A stretch of DNA of 60,903 bases from CAZROT01 sp964601895 (GTDB lineage: Bacteria > Pseudomonadota > Gammaproteobacteria > Enterobacterales > Enterobacteriaceae), in NCBI GenBank assembly GCA_964601895.1, contig CAZROT010000013.1, forward strand, positions 1 through 60,903. Reading direction: 5' to 3'. Every line of letters starts with the position of its first letter. Position 1 is the stretch's first letter. The notes beneath the pieces were generated by a model. The model had not been told where the DNA came from. It saw only the letters and a program-made list of their open reading frames with translations, and did not search any database. Below are positions 26,693 through 34,784 of this stretch, one piece after another. Made by a program: the position numbers and the translations under genes.

Positions 26693-28138
26693 TTACTTGA
26701 AACTGTATCCGATCCTGAATAGCATTGCCGCAGTCTGAGGCCGCTGCCGGTAGGATAAAAAGTCCCAGAGTAATTGTAGTTTGGTATTTTTAAGAATTTT
26801 GCTCTTCAACGAAACCACTTTGCTCATCCCCAGCAACCCGCTTGACTGCCACTCATTAAAATCTCGTAGTTGACTGATAGAATTGAAAGCGCTGCGATAA
26901 TTTTGTTCATAGCCACCGCTTAGCCAGAAACTTCCCTTTAATTGCCAGTCAACAAAACTTCTCAGGCCAATGCCCTCGTGACTTAGCCGGATATTATTAA
27001 TGCCGCCATTGCCCCAACCCATCTTGTAACTGAATCCTATACCGATGATACTTTTATCATTTAACTTGTACCCGGCAGATAAACCCAGGTCGCTGCTGGC
27101 AGGAAGCAGTCCGTTAGTCCGCTGTGATTGCAGGTTACTGCCAAATTCAAGTCGCTTAAAGAAGGATTTGGCTCGTTGCGAATTGGGTTTGAAATCTGGC
27201 ATTTCAAGTTCGCCTTTCCCGGTGCCGATAAGTCCTTCCAGTTTATTTCTTAGCTCATTGACAGAAGCCTGCGCCCCTTGTATGGATTGCTGAAATTGTT
27301 GTGTGGCATTAGGACCACCTGATGCCTGCTGGAGCAGGGTATTCAACTGGACCCTTGTCTGCAAACCCGCAAACCCCGTAGGGTCGGCTGTTTGCCCGGT
27401 TGCTCCAGACGGCAGTGGGATTAGGGAAGCCAGCCAACTGTTTTTCCGCATAAACTTTTTAAATACATCAGTGCGGGAAACCAATTCCATAACTTTACGG
27501 CTGAGCTTATCTTTGTCATTCAATAGTTGTTTATACTCCCCGATCTTTGCCTGGTAGTAGTGCACTTGCTTGTTGATCCGCTTTAGATGTTTGGAAAATC
27601 CCAGTTGGGAAAATTTTTCTTTCAGGTATCTTTTCCTTTCCTGCAGGTATATCTTTATCTTTTCAGCTTTGCCAAATTGGGACTGCAATCCCTTAAGTTC
27701 ATCCAACGCCTGTCTGAACTTTTCTTTTGAACCCGCTAATGAAGCAACTATCCCCTCCTCGCTGTTGATAAACCGAAAAGAGGTCAAAAGGGTATCAAGA
27801 GAAGCAATATAAGCTGGCTTGATCTTGTCAATTGCCAGTTCATGTTTAAGCCGTTCAAGACGCATGGCTGCGTCTTGTATTAATTTGGCCGCTGCCATCG
27901 AGTCAATTTTTTCAAGCTTCCGGATCAGGCGGGTTTCCTCTTTTGAAAATTTTTCCAGTATTCTGTCAGCAGCCTTGTCCAGCTTTTCTTCCAGTTCAGC
28001 ACAGGCTTTTAAAGTACGCTCTGCAAATTTTGTTAACAGGCGGCTGTGCTGGTATAATGAACTGTCCTGTGAATAGGTATAGATAAACCCCTGGGTAAGG
28101 ATAGTAATAAGCAGAAAGATCTTGGAATGCACACGCAT
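26693..28138 (-). CDS. Coiled-coil envelope protein, barrel-like C terminus
   Basis: 481 residues with a signal peptide (KIFLLITILTQGFIYTYS). Residues about 35-230 are Lys/Glu-rich and strongly coiled-coil (KLDKAADRILEKFSKEETRL and similar). The last about 150 residues alternate in an outer-membrane beta-strand style (GYKLNDKSIIGIGFSYKMGWG) and end in a terminal Phe-Lys. First gene of the Rhs operon, 23 bp before the next gene. A role in docking or exporting the Rhs proteins is inferred; no family name is claimed. Confidence 0.65.
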   Translation of the reverse strand: MRVHSKIFLLITILTQGFIYTYSQDSSLYQHSRLLTKFAERTLKACAELEEKLDKAADRILEKFSKEETRLIRKLEKIDSMAAAKLIQDAAMRLERLKHELAIDKIKPAYIASLDTLLTSFRFINSEEGIVASLAGSKEKFRQALDELKGLQSQFGKAEKIKIYLQERKRYLKEKFSQLGFSKHLKRINKQVHYYQAKIGEYKQLLNDKDKLSRKVMELVSRTDVFKKFMRKNSWLASLIPLPSGATGQTADPTGFAGLQTRVQLNTLLQQASGGPNATQQFQQSIQGAQASVNELRNKLEGLIGTGKGELEMPDFKPNSQRAKSFFKRLEFGSNLQSQRTNGLLPASSDLGLSAGYKLNDKSIIGIGFSYKMGWGNGGINNIRLSHEGIGLRSFVDWQLKGSFWLSGGYEQNYRSAFNSISQLRDFNEWQSSGLLGMSKVVSLKSKILKNTKLQLLWDFLSYRQRPQTAAMLFRIGYSFK

Positions 28139-28150
28139 GGAGCAGTGTTT

Positions 28151-28183
28151 GGAAGTAAATTATCTTGCCTGGAATTTACTTCC
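28151..28183. promoter_or_regulatory. Inverted repeat before Rhs operon
   Basis: GGAAGTAAAT and ATTTACTTCC, 10-bp perfect arms with a 13-bp spacer, lie between the LytTR-type repeats and the operon's first start codon. It could be a leader hairpin or an operator. Confidence 0.5.
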
Positions 28184-28189
28184 ATCAAA

Positions 28190-28241
28190 ACTTCGTGAAA
28201 TCGGAGAAAACTTCGTGAAACCCCACCTTTACTTCGTGAAA
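28190..28241. promoter_or_regulatory. Three phased repeats, likely LytTR binding sites
   Basis: ACTTCGTGAAA occurs at 28190-28200, 28210-28220 and 28231-28241, a 20-21 bp period or two helical turns. LytTR regulators typically bind direct repeats about 21 bp apart. They lie 50-100 bp upstream of the Rhs operon and 44 bp from the end of a LytTR gene. Confidence 0.75.
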
Positions 28242-28284
28242 CCCAGTACAGCTTTTCATTCTTGTCCGTTGATGTTTCAATTGG

Positions 28285-28626
28285 TCATGGAAATTTATCA
28301 GAAAGGTTATTCGTCGGGAGTGACAATAATGTCCATATTTCCTTTCGACAACTTTCTGCAATGGGAATTTTAATACCACTGATAATAACGTAATGCAAAT
28401 GGTATTGTGAAATATGCAGTATGGAAATAAGGTATGACCGGTGAACTCTGAGAAAATGGTTGTCGGAAAGTTGTTCCTGCATGCGGGTAATAGTGTCCAG
28501 GATAAGGTAGGTCTTTTGCTTCGTAAACATTTTCACATACTTATCGGAAGCTTTAAGAAAAAGAATGTCCTTAATTTGAACTTTGGTATAGCATCGGCCC
28601 GCCCTGATATAAATAAAAGTTTTCAT
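28285..28626 (-). CDS. LytTR-family DNA-binding regulator
   Basis: 113 residues made up almost only of a LytTR domain: KVQIKDILFLKASDKYVKMF, then a strand-rich part and the recognition region NHFLRVHRSYLIS. No receiver domain is present, so it works alone or takes its signal through another protein. It is oriented toward the Rhs operon, with three 11-bp repeats of LytTR spacing in between, and is very likely the operon's activator. Confidence 0.88.
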   Translation of the reverse strand: MKTFIYIRAGRCYTKVQIKDILFLKASDKYVKMFTKQKTYLILDTITRMQEQLSDNHFLRVHRSYLISILHISQYHLHYVIISGIKIPIAESCRKEIWTLLSLPTNNLSDKFP

Positions 28627-28983
28627 CCTGATAAGGTTTAGGCATTAGAAAAAAACTTAGTCTTTTGAAAGAAGGACTGGGCAATATGCAGGACAACAAC
28701 CTGGGGTGGGTTTGTCGCATGATTATCACAGTCAGGTTTAATTGAAATAAAATAAGCACAAATGTTCCAAATAGAAACTCAGTATAAATACGGATGTGTC
28801 AAAAAAGTTGACATTTCAATTTTTTTCCGCTACACTTCTACCAATTATTCACCTTTAAACTCACTATCCGTCCCCTCAGTTCTAGTGAAACTGTCTGTAA
28901 CTCAAAATGCTAAAGCAGATAATACCAGCGAATATGCTTTGAAGGAGTTGGGCAATAGAGGAAATTGCGGGGAAGGTACACGC

Positions 28984-29011
28984 ACAAAAAAACCGGCTAA
29001 CTTGGCCGGTT
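28984..29011 (-). terminator. Intrinsic terminator facing left
   Basis: On the minus strand AACCGGC, a 7-nt loop and GCCGGTT are followed by a T-run (TTTTTTTG). No minus-strand protein gene precedes it, so it could end a short RNA started near the palindrome at 29074, or be a bidirectional stop. Confidence 0.5.
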
Positions 29012-29073
29012 CGCATAGGACGGGATTAATGGTTAGGGGTCGTGTAAAGATGCAGATTAAAGGCATAATATAC

Positions 29074-29091
29074 ATCCGTATTAATACGGAT
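29074..29091. promoter_or_regulatory. 18-bp palindrome ATCCGTATTAATACGGAT
   Basis: Perfect dyad 94 bp upstream of the 90-residue gene at 29185. Nearly the same palindrome recurs at 50138-50155 upstream of the enediyne-type operon, which points to one dimeric regulator for both. Confidence 0.6.
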
Positions 29092-29184
29092 ATTAGAAAT
29101 TATCATCAAACCCGGCCCGGTGCTTCGGCAAGTTTATGGACAGGAAGCCTTGCAGCCATCAGTTTCCTGGGTTAATTTAAAGGT

Positions 29185-29457
29185 ATGGACGCTAACGAAA
29201 TCATACAACAGGCCATGTCAGCCGGAAAGGGTATGCTGCTGCTGAATGGTTTTTATATCATAGAAGGGCAACCGGTAACCAATGAACTCCGCATCCGGCC
29301 GGCGCCCGAAGCATTGGATAAGAACCTGCTTTCATTTATAATGGGCGAAGCAACACAATTTTGTTTTCTCGGTCTGTTCAACAATCGCGAAGCAGCAGAA
29401 GAAGCCATCATCGCCATGCGAACCCTGCTGCGCGATGACAAAGGCAACCACCCGTAA
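29185..29457 (+). CDS. Small hypothetical protein
   Basis: 90 residues, no family recognised, no signal peptide. It reads as a compact soluble alpha/beta protein with a helix at the start (ANEIIQQAMSAGKGMLL) and one near the end (NNREAAEEAIIAMRTLL). A strong hairpin directly follows its stop codon, and a perfect palindrome lies upstream, so it appears to be a single-gene transcription unit. Confidence 0.6.
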   Translation: MDANEIIQQAMSAGKGMLLLNGFYIIEGQPVTNELRIRPAPEALDKNLLSFIMGEATQFCFLGLFNNREAAEEAIIAMRTLLRDDKGNHP

Positions 29458-29490
29458 CATATTGCCCCAGAGGTTAACCGGGGCAATATG
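29458..29490. terminator. Hairpin after small gene
   Basis: CATATTGCCCC and GGGGCAATATG, perfect 11-bp arms around an 11-nt loop, starting at the base after the stop codon. There is no clear T-run, but the position suits a transcript end. Confidence 0.55.
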
Positions 29491-29785
29491 AATTGTGGGC
29501 CTGACCGGGCATTCGGTGTGAAAACACCACATGAACGCGGCCGCTCAAAATGGTTTCCAAATTTAAAGCCGACCTTTCTGAAAGCAACCGTATTTACACG
29601 GAGAAAAGCATTTATTAAACAAGGCCAGTCTTAACTTGTAAAAAAAGCATGTTCAGCACCCGGTAACTGGTGATATTAATCAGAGATTCCTTTTGTACCG
29701 CCATAAAATAAATACCTTTCTTCCTGAAGTCTGATAAGAAAATATGAATTGCCGGCTTTTGAGTCGGGGTCATAATTAATACCTA
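29491..29785. other. Gene-free leader of UbiB-like gene
   Basis: No gene is seen. AT-rich sequence near 29740-29785 probably holds the promoter of the kinase-like gene that starts at 29786. Confidence 0.5.
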
Positions 29786-31042
29786 ATGTTTTTACGGGCA
29801 TGCTATATATTATATCACATCTTCCCGCTTGCTGGGGAGATCATTCTTTATAAGACCAGGTTGATCACACCCGCCGGGTTCGGGAGAAGAATGGCAAGAC
29901 GAATAGAAAAGATGGGCGGGGTCTTTGTAAAAGTGGGTCAGCTTTTATCGGTGCGGCCCGATATCGTATCCTTCAGAGTTGCCAATGAACTGCGGCCGTT
30001 ACTCCAAACACTAAAACCAGTGCCTTTTAAAAAAATAGCAACCGCTATTTCAAAAAGCGACAACTCGAAGTTGAAAGAATATCTTCCATACATGGAAGCG
30101 GTACCATTGGGTACAGGCAGTATCGCACAGGTACATAAAATAACCCGCCCCGGGTTGCCTCCGTTGATAATAAAGATCATTAAACCGGGCTTACGTAAAT
30201 ATGTAAACGCAGATTTACGGATGTTCAGGTTCATGATGAGAACAGGAAGCCTGGTTCCCGGTCTGAATAAATTGCCCGTAAAAGAATTAGGAGCAGAACT
30301 GGAGACGGTGATCCGGCAACAGCTTGACATGAGAACAGAGGCCGCGAATCTTACCAGGTTCCGCGATAACTTTTCAGGCGATGAAACGGTGATAATACCG
30401 GAATTGCAGGAGCAGGATATAAGCATGGATTTCCTGGTAACAGAGTATATTGAATTGCCCACGGAACCAGGTTTTACAGACTGGCACCCGGTCAAAAGAC
30501 GAGAAACGGCACGGAACGCTCTCATCATGTTATACAAGATGATGTTCAAAGACGGGCTGACACATTGTGACATGCACCCCGGAAATTTTTTTATAACTCC
30601 GCAGGGGAAATTTATACTTTTGGATTTTGGCATGGTCGCCCGTATGGAAGGAGAAGCCCGGCAGGATTACATCCGGTTCTTTTTTTACATGGCAACAGGC
30701 AATGGAAAAGCTTGCGCGGATATTATTGAAAAAACAGCTTTACACAAAAGCAGGAGGTATAGCCGGGAAAAACTGGAGAAGGAAACTATCCGGTTTATAA
30801 ATGAATTTTCAAGTCTTAGTGCAGAATCATTTAGTGTCGTGGCCTTTACCAAACGCCTGATCAGCGTGGAGCGTAAATGCGGGATCAAAGGTTCGGCTTC
30901 TTTTATCAATAATATACTGGCAATTGTATTCTTCGAGTCATACCTGAAAAAAATTGACCCGGGAATTGATTTCCAGGAGGAAGCTGCTGAATATATCATC
31001 CGGGCTGTACCCGGGCTGCCGGAAATCTTCGGCAAAGTTTAA
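29786..31042 (+). CDS. UbiB/ABC1 (AarF) kinase-like protein
   Basis: 418 residues. The family signatures are present: KxGQ-type motif (VFVKVGQLLSVRPDIV), an Ala-rich-loop equivalent (PLGTGSIAQVHKI), the ATP-contact Lys in PLIIKIIKPG, the catalytic region DGLTHCDMHPGNFFI and the metal-binding LLDFGMV. Bacterial members support ubiquinone or other isoprenoid-lipid pathways as atypical kinase/ATPases. Because a second UbiB-like gene occurs at 34785 in the polyketide neighbourhood, a specialised role in lipid or polyketide handling is possible. It stands alone on the plus strand and converges on a leftward gene with a 1-bp gap. Confidence 0.88.
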   Translation: MFLRACYILYHIFPLAGEIILYKTRLITPAGFGRRMARRIEKMGGVFVKVGQLLSVRPDIVSFRVANELRPLLQTLKPVPFKKIATAISKSDNSKLKEYLPYMEAVPLGTGSIAQVHKITRPGLPPLIIKIIKPGLRKYVNADLRMFRFMMRTGSLVPGLNKLPVKELGAELETVIRQQLDMRTEAANLTRFRDNFSGDETVIIPELQEQDISMDFLVTEYIELPTEPGFTDWHPVKRRETARNALIMLYKMMFKDGLTHCDMHPGNFFITPQGKFILLDFGMVARMEGEARQDYIRFFFYMATGNGKACADIIEKTALHKSRRYSREKLEKETIRFINEFSSLSAESFSVVAFTKRLISVERKCGIKGSASFINNILAIVFFESYLKKIDPGIDFQEEAAEYIIRAVPGLPEIFGKV

Positions 31043-31043
31043 C

Positions 31044-31463
31044 TCAGCCATTGCTGAAAATCCTGTTCACTGCTATCGCAGTATCTGCAACCGGATTGAA
31101 TTTCTCGCTAAATTTAACAGCGAAGATGATTCGCCCTTCAAACTCCATCTTTTTATTCACGACTGCCTGTATAGGTGTATAATAGTTATAAATGACAGAC
31201 TCCCATACCTGGATCGGGGCTAGGAAGGTCGGTAAAATTTCCGGGCATTCGTTTTCTTGCTTTGTATAGGCTTTTCCCTTTTCATCCCAATCCACAATTG
31301 TACTGCGGCGTACATGGCCATTTTCTGTAAGAACAAATTTAACAGTTCCGGTTTTTTCAAACAGCAGTTGAGATTCCAAATTTGCAGGAAGATTCCATTG
31401 CTGTACAAACTCCACCATCCACGAAGATGCAAAAAGATGATCTGCTAATAAGTACCGGCCCAT
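31044..31463 (-). CDS. Hypothetical protein, possibly SCP2-like
   Basis: 139 residues without signal peptide. The last 70 residues (VWESVIYNYYTPIQAVVNKKMEFEG onward, then FAVKFSEKFNPVADTA) recall the end of sterol-carrier-protein-2-like lipid-binding domains, where a conserved Gly-rich turn precedes the last helix. The similarity is weak and not secure. It lies 30 bp after a VOC gene. Confidence 0.5.
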   Translation of the reverse strand: MGRYLLADHLFASSWMVEFVQQWNLPANLESQLLFEKTGTVKFVLTENGHVRRSTIVDWDEKGKAYTKQENECPEILPTFLAPIQVWESVIYNYYTPIQAVVNKKMEFEGRIIFAVKFSEKFNPVADTAIAVNRIFSNG

Positions 31464-31493
31464 TTATCAGTAACAGAATTTTTGACAAAGTAC

Positions 31494-31862
31494 TTAATTA
31501 CGGGAATGAACACCCACCTTGTTTCCTTCTGAATCAATAAAACAGGCTATATATCCCGAATCTGCTGAAATAAGTTGCCGGGGTTGAACGATTCTCCCGC
31601 CAAGGTCCTTAACTTTCTTAAGAATGTCATCCATGTCTTTCCCGCCATTCAGAAAAAAAACGACTCCTCTTTGCCCTGGGGTATAGCCCTTACCGGTACA
31701 GATGGCGCCGCCAGCCGTCTTTTCATCAGATTTAAAAAAAGCCATTTTCACCCCCTGGATTTCGTCCCTTTGTAAAACTTGCCCTAGCAGGTTCTCGTAA
31801 AAATATACAGCCCTTTGGTGATTGCTGGCAGGCAGTTCAAAAAAGTTTATTGCATTTTTCAT
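31494..31862 (-). CDS. VOC-family protein 1
   Basis: 122 residues, one glyoxalase/bleomycin-resistance-type unit of two beta-alpha-beta3 motifs: INFFELPASNHQRAVYFYENLLG, MAFFKSD, GVVFFLN, DMDDILKKVKDLGGRIV and IACFIDSEGNKVGVHS. The Glu at the end (DSEGN) fits a metal site, and a Glu or His partner is unclear. VOC proteins include dioxygenases, glyoxalases and drug-sequestering resistance proteins. It forms a tandem pair with the next gene, 9 bp apart. Confidence 0.85.
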   Translation of the reverse strand: MKNAINFFELPASNHQRAVYFYENLLGQVLQRDEIQGVKMAFFKSDEKTAGGAICTGKGYTPGQRGVVFFLNGGKDMDDILKKVKDLGGRIVQPRQLISADSGYIACFIDSEGNKVGVHSRN

Positions 31863-31871
31863 GTTGAATAG

Positions 31872-32249
31872 TTAATCAAGATAAGTTCTGAATATGCCAA
31901 TCCGGTTGCCTTCGCTGTCAATAAACATGGCAAATTTATGTTCAGCTCCGAAAAGCGTTGTCTTGGGAGGTACGATCACCTCTCCGCCTTCCTGTGTTAC
32001 CCGGGACAAAATCGAATTAATATCCTCTGTAAAACTGATATAAGGAATACTTCCTGTTTTGCAGGGTTGATACTCCTTAGCATGGATTAAAGCGCCGCGT
32101 ACGCCACCATTGCCAGAGGGGAATAAAGCCATTTTTTGCCCCGGGAAGAACTTTAGCTTCAGCTTCTTTCCGAATACTGAACTGTAGAACTTCACTCCTC
32201 TTTCAAAATCAGAAAGCGGTATTACAAAAAAGCTCACTGTATTTTCCAT
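31872..32249 (-). CDS. VOC-family protein 2
   Basis: 125 residues with the same layout as its neighbour (VSFFVIPLSDFERGVKFYSSVFG, MALFPSG, GSIPYISF, DINSILSRVTQEGGEVI, FAMFIDSEGNRIGIF). The two probably arose by duplication, since positions and endings line up. Tandem VOC proteins act by sequestration in some enediyne producers; that role here is inference from the PKSE cassette 8 kb away. Confidence 0.85.
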   Translation of the reverse strand: MENTVSFFVIPLSDFERGVKFYSSVFGKKLKLKFFPGQKMALFPSGNGGVRGALIHAKEYQPCKTGSIPYISFTEDINSILSRVTQEGGEVIVPPKTTLFGAEHKFAMFIDSEGNRIGIFRTYLD

Positions 32250-32273
32250 ATAACAAAGGCTGTGATGGTAACT

Positions 32274-32999
32274 TTATTTGTTTCGGTAGGTCGAAGTTTC
32301 GCGAAGTCTTTGCGCTTCAGCTGCTCCCTTTTCAAAGATTGCCCGGGTAATTCTTCTCATGAACCAGCAGCAACCGCTTCGCCACCAGAATAATTTGGTG
32401 TAAAGTGGCTTTTCAAAAGCAACTTTCACATCGCTGGGGGGAACTTGTCGTACACCGGTGGCAAACGCAACGCCGGGTTGGTTCGACACAATCCTTTCAT
32501 CATTCAGGTAAATATCATAGATAGCACTGTAAATAATGCGAGCCGGGTAATCCGAACCTCCCTTTTTGTAAGCATGATCAGACATACAAATACTGACCGG
32601 CTGCACGGTCCGGGAAAGACAGAAGGTAATATTTTTATCAAGAACTTTGCTGTAACCAACAAGCTCCCATGCATCAATCTGGAATTCAAATTGCTTGATC
32701 CCAAGTGTGTTGACAATAGGTGCGCCTCTGACCAGGCGCATATAGGCAGTAAGGTTCAGTATCTCTGCAGGCTTCTCTTCTGTCTGCATGAACATCTTCT
32801 TTAGCTCCGCCATACCTTTCTTCCCGATCTCCTTCCCCCCAGTAATGATCGTTTCCCGGGAAGCAAGTACAGCCTTCTCGCCTTTCGGTTGCAGCATACT
32901 GTTCTGGGTTAAGTAGAGTGGTATAGTGATAATTGATTGTTCATACTCCACTTCCCCGTAATCGGGAAAGTATCTCTGAGTTTTGGTTTTCGTTGCCAT
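32274..32999 (-). CDS. Hypothetical protein
   Basis: 241 residues from the preferred ATG at 32999 (MATKTKTQRYFPDYG); the frame is open to 33053. No family is recognised. It is soluble, strand-rich, with two Cys in a short aromatic segment (FWWRSGCCWFMRR). It lies 24 bp before the VOC pair and probably shares its transcript. Confidence 0.6.
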   Translation of the reverse strand: MATKTKTQRYFPDYGEVEYEQSIITIPLYLTQNSMLQPKGEKAVLASRETIITGGKEIGKKGMAELKKMFMQTEEKPAEILNLTAYMRLVRGAPIVNTLGIKQFEFQIDAWELVGYSKVLDKNITFCLSRTVQPVSICMSDHAYKKGGSDYPARIIYSAIYDIYLNDERIVSNQPGVAFATGVRQVPPSDVKVAFEKPLYTKLFWWRSGCCWFMRRITRAIFEKGAAEAQRLRETSTYRNK

Positions 33000-33174
33000 A
33001 AAGCAAATGCATTTAATATTAACAAATGAGGGCTTGCCGATTGTTGGCCACAAACAATTCCCGGAACTTAATTATCAGGCCTCACTAAATTTATCAGAAA
33101 GGAGAATCAAGCTCCATCAATCCGCACCTGAATTAAAATCAAATTTATAAGCCTTTACCCAAGAATTTACAGGC

Positions 33175-33933
33175 TTAGTTAATCTCTATGTTTTGAAATG
33201 GCTTCGGAGAAGGGAACCCTTGTCTTCCAAATTCTCCATTATAACTTTCACTAATAAACTCAGCCTGTCTTTTTACACATGCTGCCTGAAGATTGTCACC
33301 ATTCTTAGCAATTATTTCTACCTCATCCGTATAAAAGAGTGAAACACCTCCAAAATGGCGAACAGCATTTTCAGTATCTGGCTTTAATGACCACTTTCCT
33401 CCAGTGCTTCCTAACCGCATAGGGAAGCCAGGTAATTCAGTCTTACCGGTGTCGATAAAAAATGACTGACCTTTTCCCAGCGGCCTTAATTCAAATAACG
33501 GGGATAGGCTAACCTCGCTTTCAAACGAGCCGGAATAACCGTTTTTATCCAATTGATATTTACTTTTTCCTGGCGATTCAATAGTTGGCGAAAGCGTTAC
33601 ATAAAGGTCAAAATAAGCAGTCCGGCTGCCAAAAGTTACTTTAAGCGGAGCTGCACTAACGTTTGCAAACGCGACAAGTCTTGTGCTGATTTTTTGCGAT
33701 TCAGAAAAGTCGATTACTTCAGCTCTCTCCATCACCGTGTCAGCATTTCCAATAGCAGGTTGTAATGGAGCGCCAATAAAAGTCACCATTTCTTTAAACC
33801 CATCAATACCAGTACCCATAAAATTGGGTGGTATTTCAATTAATTGTTCAGCCCTGATAGTAGTCAGGTAGTCATATCCTGGGAGAATTTTATTCTCAAC
33901 AATTTTGCTGATTCGAGTATTAAACAAATTCAT
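33175..33933 (-). CDS. Hypothetical protein
   Basis: 252 residues without signal peptide or recognised family. It is strand-rich and contains DLYVTLSPTIESPGKSKYQLD and several Phe/Tyr-Gly turns. A 23-bp motif lies 68 bp upstream of its start and is repeated at nearly the same distance before the gene at 38740, so the two may be co-regulated. Confidence 0.6.
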   Translation of the reverse strand: MNLFNTRISKIVENKILPGYDYLTTIRAEQLIEIPPNFMGTGIDGFKEMVTFIGAPLQPAIGNADTVMERAEVIDFSESQKISTRLVAFANVSAAPLKVTFGSRTAYFDLYVTLSPTIESPGKSKYQLDKNGYSGSFESEVSLSPLFELRPLGKGQSFFIDTGKTELPGFPMRLGSTGGKWSLKPDTENAVRHFGGVSLFYTDEVEIIAKNGDNLQAACVKRQAEFISESYNGEFGRQGFPSPKPFQNIEIN

Positions 33934-34263
33934 AAATCTGCATCCCCTTATACATTAAAATAAATACATCAAAGCAACTTACATAAAAAATATAGCCACA
34001 TCAATACCCAACCTTTGGTATTTATCAGATATTCACCCATATTCGAACGGGCATGTAAAACAAATTTATCCTTTAAAAAGTACTGTATTCGCCAGGGTTA
34101 AACCAATATACAAGAAACTTCTGCAACACAATCCAGGAACAAGAGGCTAAGATATAAAGCCAGCAACTGCTAAAATGAGGTAATTACCCAGTTAAAGAGC
34201 TATAAAAGTTATGAGGCATGGATTTGAGATATTAAGTGTAGGGAGCAGCCACATGTCACTTCA
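33934..34263. other. Promoter region, otherwise gene-free
   Basis: No gene is seen. It holds the shared 23-bp motif (34001-34023) and AT-rich promoter-like sequence for the leftward gene at 33933. Confidence 0.55.
34001..34023. promoter_or_regulatory. Shared 23-bp motif, copy 1
   Basis: TCAATACCCAACCTTTGG followed by TATTT. It matches 38804-38826 at 22 of 23 positions. ATACC and GGTAT form a dyad within it. It lies 68 bp upstream of the start at 33933. Confidence 0.65.
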
Positions 34264-34749
34264 TTAACTATTAACATGATCAGAATATTTTATATTTTTG
34301 TTTCTCAGGTCAATGCCGTGCTCAATATATGACTTCAGATTTACCAGATAGAAAGCCCATCCAAAAGCACATTCCAGCCATTTTTTCATTCTGACATTTC
34401 CATCAGCTTCAAAATTTTCCTGAATTAACTCTACAACGACTCCCTTTCTCACCTTTGAGATATTAATTGCGACTTTTGATGGGCCGGCAAATGTAAATTC
34501 AAAAATGTTCTTGCCATCTGCTTTGAGTATAATACCCGTTTCAGATGCGGATTGGGCAAACCATTGCCAGGTATATCGGTGTCCGGTCAAAGCGCTTTGC
34601 CGTGGTGAAACTCTTTTATCGTTCTGGTCTCGAAGCAATGCTTTCTTTAAGAACCATTTCTCAAGCAAGCTGGAAATGGTCCATGCTCTATAAACTACAC
34701 TCAAATCCGACTTAATCACTATCTTCTTGGTAAATTTTTCCCACTTCAT
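34264..34749 (-). CDS. AHSA1/START-fold (SRPBCC) protein
   Basis: 161 residues. The opening KKIVIKSDLSVVYRAWTISSLLEKWF is the signature of AHSA1-type helix-grip proteins, and the long C-terminal helix (RMKKWLECAFGWAFYLVNLKSYIEHG) closes the ligand cavity. Members bind hydrophobic ligands. CalC of calicheamicin and DynU16 of dynemicin, both linked to enediyne clusters, share this fold, and CalC protects by self-sacrifice. Proximity to a PKSE cassette makes a resistance role worth testing, but the fold is common and the distance is about 5 kb. Confidence 0.82.
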   Translation of the reverse strand: MKWEKFTKKIVIKSDLSVVYRAWTISSLLEKWFLKKALLRDQNDKRVSPRQSALTGHRYTWQWFAQSASETGIILKADGKNIFEFTFAGPSKVAINISKVRKGVVVELIQENFEADGNVRMKKWLECAFGWAFYLVNLKSYIEHGIDLRNKNIKYSDHVNS

Positions 34750-34784
34750 AATTTCGTTCTTATTTAAGCTTTAGTTTTTCACAA

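Larger units (their letters stand above)
28627..29184. other. Gene-free stretch
   Basis: An open frame at 28762-29175 on the plus strand has no family features and crosses a terminator hairpin, so I do not support it. The stretch holds that hairpin and an 18-bp palindrome, listed separately. Confidence 0.6.

Noticed and set aside
28762..29175. Plus-strand frame of 137 residues
   Set aside because: It crosses a terminator hairpin and a palindrome and shows no domain.
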